From Mesorhizobium sp. M1D.F.Ca.ET.043.01.1.1 (GTDB taxonomy: Bacteria > Pseudomonadota > Alphaproteobacteria > Rhizobiales > Rhizobiaceae), in assembly GCF_003952385.1 (NCBI RefSeq), contig NZ_CP034444.1, positions 5,159,001 to 5,223,000 of the forward strand: 64,000 bases of DNA, read 5' to 3'. Position numbers and translations under genes: made by a program. Positions within the stretch are counted from its first letter, which is position 1. Every line of letters starts with the position of its first letter. This document shows positions 1-8,886 of the stretch, piece by piece. Below the pieces are notes generated by a model. That model had not been told where the DNA came from and searched no databases. It saw only the letters and a list, made by a program, of their open reading frames with translations.

Positions 1-534
1 GTCCGACAGCGGGTCCTGCATGGATGCCGCGGCGATCAGTTGCGGGATGCCGGACAGCGCGTAGCAGCATTTGAGCTGCGCCCTCATCAGGGCGGTGAGA
101 TCGATCTTGCCGGGCTCGGCGGCGGAAAACAGCACGAACAGGCGCTGGCGGCCGACATTGAGCCTGAGCGAATAGATTTCAGCATGGCCGAGCACATCGA
201 GCAGCCGGGCTTCCTCGCCGCTCAGCAGCGCGCCGGCGTCCGGCGCTTGGGCCGCGACCAATGGCTTGGGGCGCACGCCGGGTGCGGCCGTCAGCGGTCC
301 GAGCGCAAGATTGGCGATCAGCCTTTTGCCGATCAGCTCGATGGCATCGAAAATCCAGTTCGACGACACGATGCGCGCGTCGTTGCGGTCCTGGTCGTGC
401 ACGATGGCGACAAGCATGTAGCTGTCGGCGCCGATATCGGCGACAAGCTGCATGAAGAAGCTGGTGAGATCGCCGCGCGACGCCAGGCGCGAGCCTGAAG
501 CGTCGGATTGAAGAAGCGCGGCGGGACTGCTCAT
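1..534 (-). CDS. LuxR-family transcriptional regulator, N-terminal part (3' end outside window)
   Basis: The minus-strand frame is open from an ATG at 534 to the window edge (178 codons), so only the N-terminal ligand/sensor region is present. It starts MSSPAALLQS and reaches SMQDPLSD at the edge. A D-P-L-S-D string just before the missing part is what usually introduces the C-terminal LuxR/GerE helix-turn-helix (LSDRE...). The visible domain mixes helices and strands and has no signal peptide or membrane segment. I infer a cytoplasmic solo LuxR regulator. The DNA-binding domain itself cannot be seen, so the family call rests on the linker and on general resemblance to rhizobial LuxR N-domains. 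No luxI-type synthase is visible beside it. Confidence 0.55.
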   Translation of the reverse strand, partial: MSSPAALLQSDASGSRLASRGDLTSFFMQLVADIGADSYMLVAIVHDQDRNDARIVSSNWIFDAIELIGKRLIANLALGPLTAAPGVRPKPLVAAQAPDAGALLSGEEARLLDVLGHAEIYSLRLNVGRQRLFVLFSAAEPGKIDLTALMRAQLKCCYALSGIPQLIAAASMQDPLSD

Positions 535-971
535 CTTGATATTCTGGCCGGAATCGATCCCTGTGCCCGGTGCTGGCAAAGCCAACGGCCGGACCCGAAA
601 CGCGTCACGTTCACGAAGACACACTCGAGGGCGCGCACAGCGCCCAACCGAGCCGAATCCTTTCAGGGAACGCGAAGCCGTCCGCGTCTGGTGCCGGCCG
701 GATGCCGGAACTTGAGACTTTGGGTGGTCGCCGCGCCCCCCGATGGACCGGCTGATTCGGGTCTAATCTACCCGCAGATGAATCCGACATCAAACGCGAT
801 TTGACAAAATCGAATCTGGTGGACTCGCGTTGCGACTCAGACGCTGCAACTCGCGTTATGTGGGGGCAAGTTCAGGGTCGGATTGAGCCGATCGTTTTCG
901 CGTCTGGGTCGCTGGAAAACACGCACCCGGCTGCAGCTCCGAGAGCGTTGTCGTTTCGACCGGACGGCCGC
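535..971. other. intergenic region, no gene recognised
   Basis: These 437 bases separate the start of the LuxR-type gene from the 3' end of the acetylpolyamine amidohydrolase gene. Short open frames exist on both strands, but none has a convincing ribosome site or protein-like composition. A TTGACA hexamer lies near 803-808 without a clear -10 partner. No strong hairpin or repeat was noticed. Confidence 0.5.
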
Positions 972-2003
972 TCAGCGGTCTTCGAATCCGGTCAGCACCC
1001 CGACGGCGTTGATGCCGATCTCTTCCACCGCGTAGCCGCCTTCCATGACGAACAGCGTCGGCAAGCCGAGCCCGGCGATGCGGCGGCCGATCTTGGGGTA
1101 ATCCTCGCTCTTCAGCTTGAACTGGCTGATCGGATCCTTCTCGAAGGTGTCGACGCCGAGCGAGACCACAACGACGTCGGGCGCGTAGGCGGCAAGCCTG
1201 GCGCAGGCGTCCTCCAGCGAGGCGTTCCAGCCGTCCCAGTCGCTGCCGAAAGGCATCGGATAGTTGATGTTGAAGCCTTCGCCTTCGCCCTCGCCGCGCT
1301 CGTCGGCGTGGCCGAGGAAGAATGGGTATTCGACCATCGGGTCGCCATGCAGGTTGAGCACCTGGACGTCGCCGCGGCGGTAGAAGATCTCCTGCGTGCC
1401 GTTGCCGTGGTGGTAGTCGACATCGAGGATCGAGACACGGCTTGCGCCCTGGTCGCGGAACCACTGCGCGACGACGGCGGCGTTGTTGATGAAGCAGTAG
1501 CCGCCCATGAAGGCGGCGCCTGCGTGATGGCCGGGCGGCCGGCAGAGCGCGAAGGCAGTCCGCTCGCCGCCCTTGACCAGGGCTGCCGCCGTCAGCGCGA
1601 CGTCATAGGAGGACTTGATCGCCGCCCAGGTGCCTTCGACGAAGGTGGCGCCGGCATCGAAGGAATAATAGCCGAGCAGGGCGTCGATGCGCTTCGGCGG
1701 CACGTCGCCGCGCAACCCGCGCGTCGGCCAGGTGAAGCCCATGGCCGAGCCCTCGAAGCCGGCAGCGACCCATTCCGGCCACACGGTCGGCAGGAAATCG
1801 ATGTAGCGCGCGTCATGCACGCGCTTGGCGGCGGCAAGGTCATGCTCGACCGGTCCGATGATCGGGCCAAGCTTCTCGCTTTCCAGCCTTGCCTTGATGA
1901 ACTCAGCCCGCGACGGCTTCTCGAAACCCGGCACGATCGCCGACGTGACCAGTTCCATCTGGCCCGAATGACCGGCGTGGAGCGGCGAAAAGACAGTCTT
2001 CAT
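972..2003 (-). CDS. acetylpolyamine amidohydrolase (class II HDAC-like)
   Basis: 343 residues, the usual length of bacterial acetylpolyamine amidohydrolases, which remove acetyl groups from acetylputrescine, acetylspermidine or acetylcadaverine in the cytoplasm using one Zn2+. Visible family motifs are RPPGHHAG with the catalytic His-His pair (about residues 154-161), DVDYHHGNGT with the Asp and His zinc ligands (about 194-203), and LGVDTFEKDP with the third ligand Asp (about 284). The ATG at 2003 was chosen because MKTVFSPLH is the normal family start; the frame continues 27 codons upstream without family-like sequence. It lies 41 bases after the TetR gene on the same strand, suggesting one transcript. 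The neighbouring Pot-type importer supports a polyamine substrate. Confidence 0.85.
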   Translation of the reverse strand: MKTVFSPLHAGHSGQMELVTSAIVPGFEKPSRAEFIKARLESEKLGPIIGPVEHDLAAAKRVHDARYIDFLPTVWPEWVAAGFEGSAMGFTWPTRGLRGDVPPKRIDALLGYYSFDAGATFVEGTWAAIKSSYDVALTAAALVKGGERTAFALCRPPGHHAGAAFMGGYCFINNAAVVAQWFRDQGASRVSILDVDYHHGNGTQEIFYRRGDVQVLNLHGDPMVEYPFFLGHADERGEGEGEGFNINYPMPFGSDWDGWNASLEDACARLAAYAPDVVVVSLGVDTFEKDPISQFKLKSEDYPKIGRRIAGLGLPTLFVMEGGYAVEEIGINAVGVLTGFEDR

Positions 2004-2044
2004 AAGGATTCCCCCGGAGTGCGAAATCAGTTGGAAACGCGAGA

Positions 2045-2734
2045 TCAGTCGAGGTTGAGATAGGGGTTCACAAGAGCCAGCCACATGGCTTCCACATCGT
2101 CCTCGATGAGGTCGAACGTCTTGCGATCTCTCTTCAGTCCGACAAGCCTGCAGGCGTGCCCGACCTCCATCATCACCAGGCCCAGCCGCTTGGCGGTCTT
2201 TTCTTCCAGGGCCGGATTCACATGCTGGAGCCAGGCTGCGTAGAGGGCGATGATCTCCTTGTCGTATTCGTCCTGGATCGGCCTCAGATCGGCGTTGCCG
2301 GATATCGCCTCGATCACCGGCATCAGGGTAGCGTTGTCGAGATAGATCCTGGACGTGTCGATGAAGAGTTTGCGCACTTCCCGACGAAACTCCTCGCGGT
2401 TCGTGGGCGGCGGGACTTTGATGCGCTTCGCGATGACCTCGGGAAAAGACGACAGCCAGCGCCGGGCGAGGTCGAGAAGAATGGCTTCCTTGTTGGGAAA
2501 GTACTGATAGACCGAGCCGACCGAGAGGCCCGCACGTTGCGCGATGGCGAGCGTCGTCGGCGCTCTGGTTCCCTGCTCCCGCGTCAGGATCAGCGCCGCG
2601 TCGAGAATCCTGTCGACCACCTTGCTTGACCGTTGCTGCCGTGGCTGCTTGCGCGGTTCGAGCGCTATCCTGGTCTTGCGGTCGAGACTGCGCTTCACGT
2701 TCCGATGCCCTCGTTTACCGCCCGGCCTCAACAC
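2045..2734 (-). CDS. TetR/AcrR-family transcriptional regulator
   Basis: About 229 residues. The N-terminal helix-turn-helix is clear: ILDAALILTREQG followed by TTLAIAQRAGLSVGSVYQYFPNKE (about residues 42-83), the classic TetR DNA-binding unit. The rest is a helical ligand-binding domain. The start is uncertain: a GTG at 2734 gives the length quoted and a GTG at 2698 is the main alternative. Neither has a strong ribosome site. It sits upstream of and co-directional with the acetylpolyamine amidohydrolase gene and divergent from the amidohydrolase/Pot operon. I infer that it controls both sides, probably in response to a polyamine or acyl-amine. Confidence 0.85.
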   Translation of the reverse strand: MLRPGGKRGHRNVKRSLDRKTRIALEPRKQPRQQRSSKVVDRILDAALILTREQGTRAPTTLAIAQRAGLSVGSVYQYFPNKEAILLDLARRWLSSFPEVIAKRIKVPPPTNREEFRREVRKLFIDTSRIYLDNATLMPVIEAISGNADLRPIQDEYDKEIIALYAAWLQHVNPALEEKTAKRLGLVMMEVGHACRLVGLKRDRKTFDLIEDDVEAMWLALVNPYLNLD

Positions 2735-2775
2735 AGGCGCGGGTGCTTTCCACTATACATTGCAAATTCCGGCTG

Positions 2776-2805
2776 TTGACATACGCGAATAAACAGTCGC
2801 ATTCT
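2776..2805 (+). promoter_or_regulatory. putative promoter of the amidohydrolase-Pot operon
   Basis: A perfect TTGACA lies at 2776-2781, followed after 18 bases by CATTCT (2800-2805), a 3-of-6 match to a -10 box. Between them is an imperfect dyad with GAAT and ATTC arms, which could be an operator for the divergent TetR regulator. The predicted start would leave a leader of roughly 140 bases before the amidohydrolase ATG. This rests on pattern only. Confidence 0.35.
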
Positions 2806-2948
2806 TATCCACGCTGTCTTCCACGATAACAAGGGGAATTTCGAAGACGGCGCATCGGCATCGACTCTCATCCCACGGCGCCGCCCCAGTGGAGCGGCAG
2901 CTCGCTGGACCTGGCGTTGTCGGTCCCTCGGCAAAATGTGGAGTCGCG

Positions 2949-4610
2949 ATGTCGGTTGGTGGTGCGGATCTGATAGTCGTCAACGGCCGTGTGCTGACCA
3001 TGGACGACGACAATCCCGCCGCTGAGGCTATAGCCGTCAAGAACGGCGCCATCATCACCATTGGCGGCCGCGCTTCCGTCGAAGAGCTCAAAGGCCCTGC
3101 CACCCGGGTCATCGATGCCCAGGGCGGCTCCGTCCTGCCGGGCTTCATCGAGGCGCACATGCACCTCTTTGGCGGCGCGGCCGAGCTCGACAACCTGCAT
3201 CTGGCGGGTGTGCATGGCTTCGACGCGCTGCGCGACGCGATTCAGACTTTCGCCGCCGACCGGCCAAATGCGAGGCTGCTGATCGGCGCCGGCGTCGATT
3301 ATGCGATCCTACCCGAGCCGGTGACGCGCCACGATCTCGACCGCATCATCCCCGACCGGCCCTTCGCCATGTCGGCCTCCGATCACCACACGATGTGGGC
3401 AAACACCAAGGCGCTCGAAGAGGCCGGTCTGCTCGATGGCAAGCGGGTGGGGCCGGGCAACGAAGTCGTCATGGGCGCGGACGGACTTGCCGCCGGCGAG
3501 TTGCGCGAGAGCGAAGCGTTCGGGCCGGTCCTCGACCATTTCGGCGCAAACCGGACGCGGCTTGGTCTCGAAGGGGCGGAGCCCGACCCTTATCCGTCCG
3601 CCGAAGAAATGGCTGCCGACCGCGACCTCATGCATCGCGGGCTCGAGTGGTGCGCCAAGCACGGTATCACCTCGATCCAGAACATGGACGGAAATCTCTA
3701 CCAGCTCGAGCTGCTCGCCGGGCTGGAAGAGGAAGGGCGGCTGCTGTGCCGCACCAAGATCCCGTTCCACTTCAAGAATTTCATGAAGCTGGACATGCTG
3801 GAAAAAGCCTCGCGCATGGCGGCCGCCTACAATTCCGATTGGCTGTCGTCCGGCATGGTCAAGGTCTTCTATGACGGCGTGCTGGATTCCTGGACCGCGG
3901 TGATGGTCGACGACTATGCCGATCGTCCAGGCTGGCGCGGCGAACCGCTTTTTTCGCCCGAGCATTTCGCCGAAGTGGCGGTCGAGGCCGACCGGCGCGG
4001 CCTGCAGATCGCCGTGCACTCGATCGGCGACGGCGCCGTGCGGGCGGTGCTCGACGGCTATCAGGCGGCGCTGAAGAAGAATGGCCGGCGCGACAGCCGG
4101 CACCGCGTCGAGCACATCGAGGTGACCACGCCGTCCGACGTGCCAAGGTTTGCCGAGCTTGGCGTGCTCGCCTCGATGCAGCCGCCGCACCCGCCGGGCG
4201 CCATGAACTTTCCCCTGGAGCCGACGATCTCGCGCATCGGCCGCGACAAGTGGCCGCTGAGCTATGCCTGGCGCACGTTGAAGAACGCCGGCGCGCGCGT
4301 TGTCTTCGCCTCCGACTGGCCGGTTTCGCCGGTAGACCCGATCCTGGGCATCCAGGCGGCGGTGATGCGCAAGCCTTGGGCAGAGGGCCTGCCGGATCAG
4401 AGCTTCTCGCTGCATGAATCGATTGCCGGCTACACGGTCGAGGGCGCCCATGCCGAGTTCATGGAACATCGCAAGGGCCGCCTGAAACCCGGATACCTGG
4501 CCGACATCGTCGTCTTGTCGGCCGATATCGAGGCGACGGCGCCGGAAGCGCTGCATACGGTGCGGCCGGTGACCACGATCTGCGGCGGAAAGGTCACTTA
4601 CCAAGCCTGA
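2949..4610 (+). CDS. metal-dependent amidohydrolase, YtcJ-like (Amidohydro_3)
   Basis: 553 residues from the ATG at 2949, which has GGAG five bases upstream; the frame extends 20 codons further but without family-like sequence. The protein shows a composite TIM-barrel amidohydrolase layout: N-terminal beta sandwich ([12 protein letters not shown]), the HxH zinc motif in EAHMH (about residue 70), a SDHH loop (about 140), [10 protein letters not shown] and RVEH in the middle, and the late metal ligand Asp in SDWPVSP (about 455). YtcJ-type enzymes hydrolyse N-acyl or amide substrates, but their exact substrates are rarely known. The Pot-type importer genes follow directly, so an amide or acyl-amine substrate entering through that importer is a reasonable inference. 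Confidence 0.8.
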   Translation: MSVGGADLIVVNGRVLTMDDDNPAAEAIAVKNGAIITIGGRASVEELKGPATRVIDAQGGSVLPGFIEAHMHLFGGAAELDNLHLAGVHGFDALRDAIQTFAADRPNARLLIGAGVDYAILPEPVTRHDLDRIIPDRPFAMSASDHHTMWANTKALEEAGLLDGKRVGPGNEVVMGADGLAAGELRESEAFGPVLDHFGANRTRLGLEGAEPDPYPSAEEMAADRDLMHRGLEWCAKHGITSIQNMDGNLYQLELLAGLEEEGRLLCRTKIPFHFKNFMKLDMLEKASRMAAAYNSDWLSSGMVKVFYDGVLDSWTAVMVDDYADRPGWRGEPLFSPEHFAEVAVEADRRGLQIAVHSIGDGAVRAVLDGYQAALKKNGRRDSRHRVEHIEVTTPSDVPRFAELGVLASMQPPHPPGAMNFPLEPTISRIGRDKWPLSYAWRTLKNAGARVVFASDWPVSPVDPILGIQAAVMRKPWAEGLPDQSFSLHESIAGYTVEGAHAEFMEHRKGRLKPGYLADIVVLSADIEATAPEALHTVRPVTTICGGKVTYQA

Positions 4611-4633
4611 GGATGGCCAGGCCTGAGGATGGC
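4605..4633 (+). repeat. 13-bp direct repeat at the amidohydrolase stop
   Basis: GCCTGAGGATGGC occurs at 4605-4617 and again at 4621-4633, a 16-base period. The first copy contains the amidohydrolase TGA stop. It looks like a small local duplication in the gap before the ATPase gene; no function is evident. Confidence 0.8.
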
Positions 4634-4753
4634 ATGGGGATTGCTTTTAAAAGTCGAGTTACTGCTCCGCAGTTGCCAAGCCGACTGGCTTGTGGTGACA
4701 ATCAAACAGGAACGCACCTGCCGCCAAGAGCAGGCTCTCTCAATGGGGTAATC

Positions 4754-5854
4754 GTGCCGGAACAACCGGGTAAGAACGCGATCGAAGTTCGTGGCGTACG
4801 CAAGGTATTTGGAACCGGTGAAAACCAGGTAGCCGCTCTCGACACGGTGTCGGTGTCGATCCGCGAGAACGAGTTTTTCACCCTGCTCGGCCCATCCGGA
4901 TGCGGAAAGACGACGCTGCTGAGATTGATAGCCGGCTTCGATTTCCCAAGCGCCGGCGAAATCCTGCTGCACGGCCAGGACATCGCGCCGCTGCCGCCCT
5001 TCAAGCGCCCGGTCAACACCGTCTTCCAAAGCTATGCGCTGTTCCCGCACATGACGGTGGCGCAGAACATCGGCTTCGGGCTGGAAATGCTCGGCAGGCC
5101 GAAAGCAGAGATCGAGGCGCGGGTCGCTCAGATGCTGAAGCTGGTGAAGATGGAGGCGCTCAAGGCGCGCCGCACCAGCCAGATCTCCGGCGGCCAGCAG
5201 CAGCGCGTGGCGCTGGCCCGGGCGCTGGCGCCGCAGCCGAAGGTGCTGCTGCTCGACGAGCCGCTCTCGGCGCTCGACTACAAGCTGCGCAAGGAGATGC
5301 AGATCGAACTGAAGCGTCTGCAGCACGAGACCGGCATCACCTTCATCTTCGTCACCCACGACCAGGAGGAAGCGCTGACCATGTCCGACCGCATCGCCGT
5401 GATGTCGGCCGGCAAGATCCTGCAGGTCGGCACGCCGCGCGACATCTACGACCGGCCGGCCGAGCGCTTCGTCGCCGACTTCATCGGCGAAACCAACTTC
5501 CTCAAGGGCGAGGTGAAAAGCGTGGCAGATGGGCGCGCCACCGTCACGCTCTCGTCGGGTACGGAAATTCCGGCATCGCTGCCGGAAGCCTTTACGCCGT
5601 CGGGTGGCGTCACGCTCGTGGTGCGGCCTGAACACGCTCAGCTCGGTCCGGTGGAAGCCAACGCCTCGCTCAGCGGCACGGTCGAGAACGTTGTGTATCT
5701 CGGCACCGATACGCATTTCCATCTCAAGCTCGACGATGGCAGCGCCTTCATCGTGCGGCGGCAGAACAGCCGCGGTGGCGGGGAAGCGCTTGCGGCGGGC
5801 AGCCGCGCGGGTGTCGTGATCGGCGAGAACGCCGCTCAGGTGCTGAAGGACTAA
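4754..5854 (+). CDS. potA: spermidine/putrescine ABC transporter ATP-binding protein (PotA type)
   Basis: 366 residues if started at the GTG at 4754 (reads as [12 protein letters not shown]), preceded by GGGG at a suitable distance. The open frame begins upstream at 4613, but that part is not family-like. Walker [10 protein letters not shown] (about residues 45-53), Q-loop in [12 protein letters not shown], signature SGGQQQR (about 146), Walker B VLLLDEP (about 165) and the switch His in VTHDQEEA are all intact. A C-terminal TOBE regulatory domain follows. It powers import from the inner face of the membrane. It is first in a potABCD order, 12 bases before the first permease gene. Confidence 0.9.
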   Translation: MPEQPGKNAIEVRGVRKVFGTGENQVAALDTVSVSIRENEFFTLLGPSGCGKTTLLRLIAGFDFPSAGEILLHGQDIAPLPPFKRPVNTVFQSYALFPHMTVAQNIGFGLEMLGRPKAEIEARVAQMLKLVKMEALKARRTSQISGGQQQRVALARALAPQPKVLLLDEPLSALDYKLRKEMQIELKRLQHETGITFIFVTHDQEEALTMSDRIAVMSAGKILQVGTPRDIYDRPAERFVADFIGETNFLKGEVKSVADGRATVTLSSGTEIPASLPEAFTPSGGVTLVVRPEHAQLGPVEANASLSGTVENVVYLGTDTHFHLKLDDGSAFIVRRQNSRGGGEALAAGSRAGVVIGENAAQVLKD

Positions 5855-5866
5855 AGGACTTCGATC

Positions 5867-6790
5867 ATGGCCAGCGCCGAAGAAATCGCCCGCGCCGCCG
5901 ACGCTAGGGACATACGCGACCGCTGGTTGCTCTCGGCGCCGGCGCTGGTCATCATCCTTCTGGCCGCTATCGGCCCACTTTTCGTGATGTTGGCCTATTC
6001 CTTCATGCTGAAGGGTGACTACGGCGACGTGCAGTTCGGCATCTTCTCGCTGGACGGATGGACGTCGGTCTTGTTCCAGCGTGACATCTTCGACGACACG
6101 CTGGGCTTGGCGGATGCGCACCTGACCATCTTCTGGCGTTCGATCAGCCTATCCTTCTACACCACCGTGCTGACGCTACTCTTCGGCTTCCCCACGGCCT
6201 ATTTCATCGCCACCCGACCGCCGAAGACACGCGAGGTCTGGGTTTTCCTCGTCACCATTCCGTTCTGGACGAACCTGCTGATCCGTACCTTCGCCATGCA
6301 ACAGGTGATCCGCAACGAAGGACTGGTCAACACGGCGCTTATGGCGCTCGGCATCATCAAGCAACCGCTGCAGATCATGAATACCGACACTGCCATCCTG
6401 CTTGGCATGATCTATATCTACCTGCCGCTGATGGTCCTGCCGCTCTACGCTTCCATGGAGAAGCTCGACTTCCGGCTGGTCGAGGCCGGATATGATCTCT
6501 ACGCCGGTCGCTGGCAGGTTCTGCGCCGCATCATATTCCCGCTCATCAAGCCAGGCGTCATCGCCGGCTCGATCCTGGTCTTCATCCCCTCGCTCGGCGC
6601 CTATGTCATTCCCCGGGTGCTGGGCGGCGGCAAGAACATGATGCTTGGCAACCTGATCGAACTGCAGTTCAGCGCGGGCCGCAACTGGCCTCTGGGCGCG
6701 GCGATCTCGATCACGCTGATGGCGGTGGTGATGATCGCGCTGCTGTTCTACGTGCGCAACGCTTCCCGGTCGGAGGGCGTCCATGTCTAA
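5867..6790 (+). CDS. potB: polyamine ABC transporter permease (PotB type)
   Basis: 307 residues with about six hydrophobic segments, beginning with LVIILLAAIGPLFVMLAYSF. The cytoplasmic coupling loop characteristic of ABC permeases is present as EAGYDLYAGRWQVLRRIIFP (the EAA motif). This is an inner-membrane subunit that pairs with the next gene product and the PotA-type ATPase. The start ATG at 5867 follows GGACTTCGATC, and the 3' end overlaps the next gene by eight bases, implying translational coupling. Confidence 0.9.
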   Translation: MASAEEIARAADARDIRDRWLLSAPALVIILLAAIGPLFVMLAYSFMLKGDYGDVQFGIFSLDGWTSVLFQRDIFDDTLGLADAHLTIFWRSISLSFYTTVLTLLFGFPTAYFIATRPPKTREVWVFLVTIPFWTNLLIRTFAMQQVIRNEGLVNTALMALGIIKQPLQIMNTDTAILLGMIYIYLPLMVLPLYASMEKLDFRLVEAGYDLYAGRWQVLRRIIFPLIKPGVIAGSILVFIPSLGAYVIPRVLGGGKNMMLGNLIELQFSAGRNWPLGAAISITLMAVVMIALLFYVRNASRSEGVHV

Positions 6791-7586
6791 GCGTTCGTTC
6801 GACATACAGGCGCAGCCCGGCTTCGGCTTTATTGCGCTTGTGACCTTCTTCGCGCTCTATCTGCCGATCGCCGCGCTCGTCGCCTATTCGTTCAACGCGG
6901 CGGATTCGTTGTCGCGGTGGGACGGCTTCTCGCTGCGCTGGTTCATTTCGGCCTGGCACAATTCGGCCGTGCAGGACGCCTCCGTCCGATCGCTCGTGCT
7001 GGCGGTCTCGGCGGCCGCGCTGTCGACGATCGTTGCGACCATGGCCGCGCTGGCCACGACCCGCACGCGGCCTTATCCCGGCCTGACCTTCAAATACGCC
7101 TTCATAAACCAGCCGCTTATGGTGCCGGAAATCGTCACCGGGGTAGCGCTGCTGATCGTGTTCTCGCGCATCAAGGTCTGGACCGGCTATTCAGGACTCG
7201 GCTACCTCATCGCCGCGCATACCGCCTTCTGCATCCCGTTCGCGTACCTGCCAATCCGGGCGCGGCTGGAGAACATGGACCTGACGCTGGAGCGCGCCGC
7301 CGCCGACCTATACGCCACGCCTTGGAAAGCCTTCCGTTTCGTGACGCTGCCGCTCTTGAGGCCCGCCATAATCGCCGGCTTCATGCTGGCCTTCGTCATT
7401 TCGCTCGACGATGTCGTGATCACCGAATTCGTCAAGTCGGGCGGGCAGGATACGCTGCCCACCTACATGCTCGGCCAGTTGCGGCGCGAAACGAGTCCGG
7501 AAATCAATGCCATCGCCACGGTATTCCTGGCGCTGTCGGTGGTGCTCGTGACCATCTTCTATTTCGTCAATCGTCGCAAACCATGA
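6783..7586 (+). CDS. potC: polyamine ABC transporter permease (PotC type)
   Basis: 267 residues with about six membrane segments. The EAA loop reads ERAAADLYATPWKAFRFVTLP, and the Pot-specific stretch SLDDVVITEFVKSGG, typical of PotC/PotI permeases, is present near residue 205. It starts inside the end of the upstream permease gene (ATG at 6783, eight-base overlap) and is followed after 28 bases by the binding-protein gene. It forms the heterodimeric membrane channel with the PotB-type subunit. Confidence 0.9.
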   Translation: MSKRSFDIQAQPGFGFIALVTFFALYLPIAALVAYSFNAADSLSRWDGFSLRWFISAWHNSAVQDASVRSLVLAVSAAALSTIVATMAALATTRTRPYPGLTFKYAFINQPLMVPEIVTGVALLIVFSRIKVWTGYSGLGYLIAAHTAFCIPFAYLPIRARLENMDLTLERAAADLYATPWKAFRFVTLPLLRPAIIAGFMLAFVISLDDVVITEFVKSGGQDTLPTYMLGQLRRETSPEINAIATVFLALSVVLVTIFYFVNRRKP

Positions 7587-7614
7587 CCAACCATTGCCAA
7601 ACGGGAGAACAGCA

Positions 7615-8649
7615 ATGAAATGGAAGACAATGGCCGCCACGGCGGCATTCGGATTATTTGCCTTTGTGAGCAGTGCGTATGCCGACGGCGAACTCAACAT
7701 CTTCAATTGGGGTGACTACACCAGCCCCGAGATGATCAAGAAGTTCGAAGACACATACAAGGTCAAGGTAACGGTCACCGACTACGATTCCAACGACACT
7801 GCGCTCGCCAAGGTGCGCGCGGGCGGTCACGGCTTCGACATCGTGGTGCCTTCGGCCAATTACGTGCCGATCTGGGTGAAGGAAGGGCTTCTGCTCGAGG
7901 CTCGGCCCGACCAGATGGAAAACTTCAAGAATGTCGATGAGCGGTGGGTGAATGTTCCTTGGGATCCGGGCCGTCACTATACGGTTCCGTGGCAGTGGGG
8001 TCTGACCGGTATCGGCGTCAACACCAAGGTCTATGGCGGCGACATCAACACCTCGGCCATCTTCCTCGACCCGCCGAAGGAATTGGTGGGCAAGATCAAC
8101 GTCGCGCCGGAAATGAACGACGTGATGTTCGCCGCCATCAAGTATCTTGGCGGCAAATGGTGCACTGACGACAAGGAACTGCTCAAGAAAGTGCGTGACA
8201 AGCTGGTCGAGGCCAAGCCGAAATGGCTGGCCATGGACTACAGCGTGACCGAGAAGCTGCCGGCCGGCGACTATTCGGGCGTCTACTACTGGAACGGCGC
8301 CATCATGCGCTCGCGCATAAAGAATCCGGACATCAAGTTCGGCTATCCGAAGGAGGGCTTCCCCTTCTTCATGGATAGTGTCGCCATCCTGAAAGACGCG
8401 AAGAACGTCGAGAACGCAAAGCTGTTCATGAACTTCATCATGGATCCCCAGAACGCCGCCATGATCTCCGCCTTCGCCAAATATGCCAATGGCATCAAGG
8501 GTTCGAAGGCGTTCATGCCCGACGATATGAAGGATGCGCCCGAACTGGTGGTGCCGCCAGAGTTCGAGAAGGTGGGCGAGTTCATGACCCCTTGCTCGCC
8601 CGAGGTGCAGCAAATCTACACGCGGATCTGGACGGATCTTCAGAAGTAA
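7615..8649 (+). CDS. potD: periplasmic polyamine-binding protein (PotD/PotF type)
   Basis: 344 residues from ATG 7615, with GGGAGAAC ten bases upstream. Residues 1-23 form a Sec signal peptide ending ...VSSAYA before DGELNIFNW. The mature start NIFNWGDYTSPEM is the hallmark of the PotD/PotF family. Conserved ligand-pocket aromatics are plausible in NWGDY, VPWQWG and YYWNGAI. It captures polyamines or related amines in the periplasm and hands them to the upstream permeases. I cannot choose among putrescine, spermidine or a larger amine conjugate from the sequence. Confidence 0.9.
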   Translation: MKWKTMAATAAFGLFAFVSSAYADGELNIFNWGDYTSPEMIKKFEDTYKVKVTVTDYDSNDTALAKVRAGGHGFDIVVPSANYVPIWVKEGLLLEARPDQMENFKNVDERWVNVPWDPGRHYTVPWQWGLTGIGVNTKVYGGDINTSAIFLDPPKELVGKINVAPEMNDVMFAAIKYLGGKWCTDDKELLKKVRDKLVEAKPKWLAMDYSVTEKLPAGDYSGVYYWNGAIMRSRIKNPDIKFGYPKEGFPFFMDSVAILKDAKNVENAKLFMNFIMDPQNAAMISAFAKYANGIKGSKAFMPDDMKDAPELVVPPEFEKVGEFMTPCSPEVQQIYTRIWTDLQK

Positions 8650-8660
8650 CGGCGCTCTTG

Positions 8661-8743
8661 CTTCTTCCCGGTTGCGGGAGAGGCGGAGCCAGACAAGGGT
8701 CAGATATGGGGCGGCGCTGAATTCGCAGCGTTCGCGCCGCCCC
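8661..8743. repeat. diverged copy of an interspersed mosaic repeat, with strong hairpin
   Basis: This stretch matches the repeat at 40687-40856 over its first ~57 bases: both run CTTCT-CCCG-TTGCGGG, then GGGTC-GA, then GGGGCGGCGC. It also holds a perfect 10-bp stem, GGGGCGGCGC (8708-8717) with its complement at 8734-8743. A smaller TTCGGG/CCCGAA hairpin follows at 8778-8798. No T-run follows either stem, so this is a transcribed repeat that may stabilise or end the pot mRNA rather than a canonical terminator. Confidence 0.55.
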
Positions 8744-8886
8744 TGAACTGCCCGCTGGCGCTGCCCTTCGCCATGTCTTCGGGCGTTCTTCACCCGAAAA
8801 CCAATTTGGGCTTCTCGTCCGCCGTGCTGATGTCCTCTCCTGGTCAACGGAGTGCGGCAGCACATGGGGCGGCAAGGAAAGTTCTC

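Noticed and set aside
801..2063. 420-codon plus-strand frame opposite the acetylpolyamine amidohydrolase
   Set aside because: The minus strand shows the HDAC active-site motifs; the plus frame has no ribosome site and a composition typical of antisense shadows.
8773..8886. Longer N-terminus for the first serine hydrolase (start at 8773)
   Set aside because: The extra 38 residues are not protein-like, cross a hairpin, and the ATG at 8887 has a good AAGGAAAG ribosome site.
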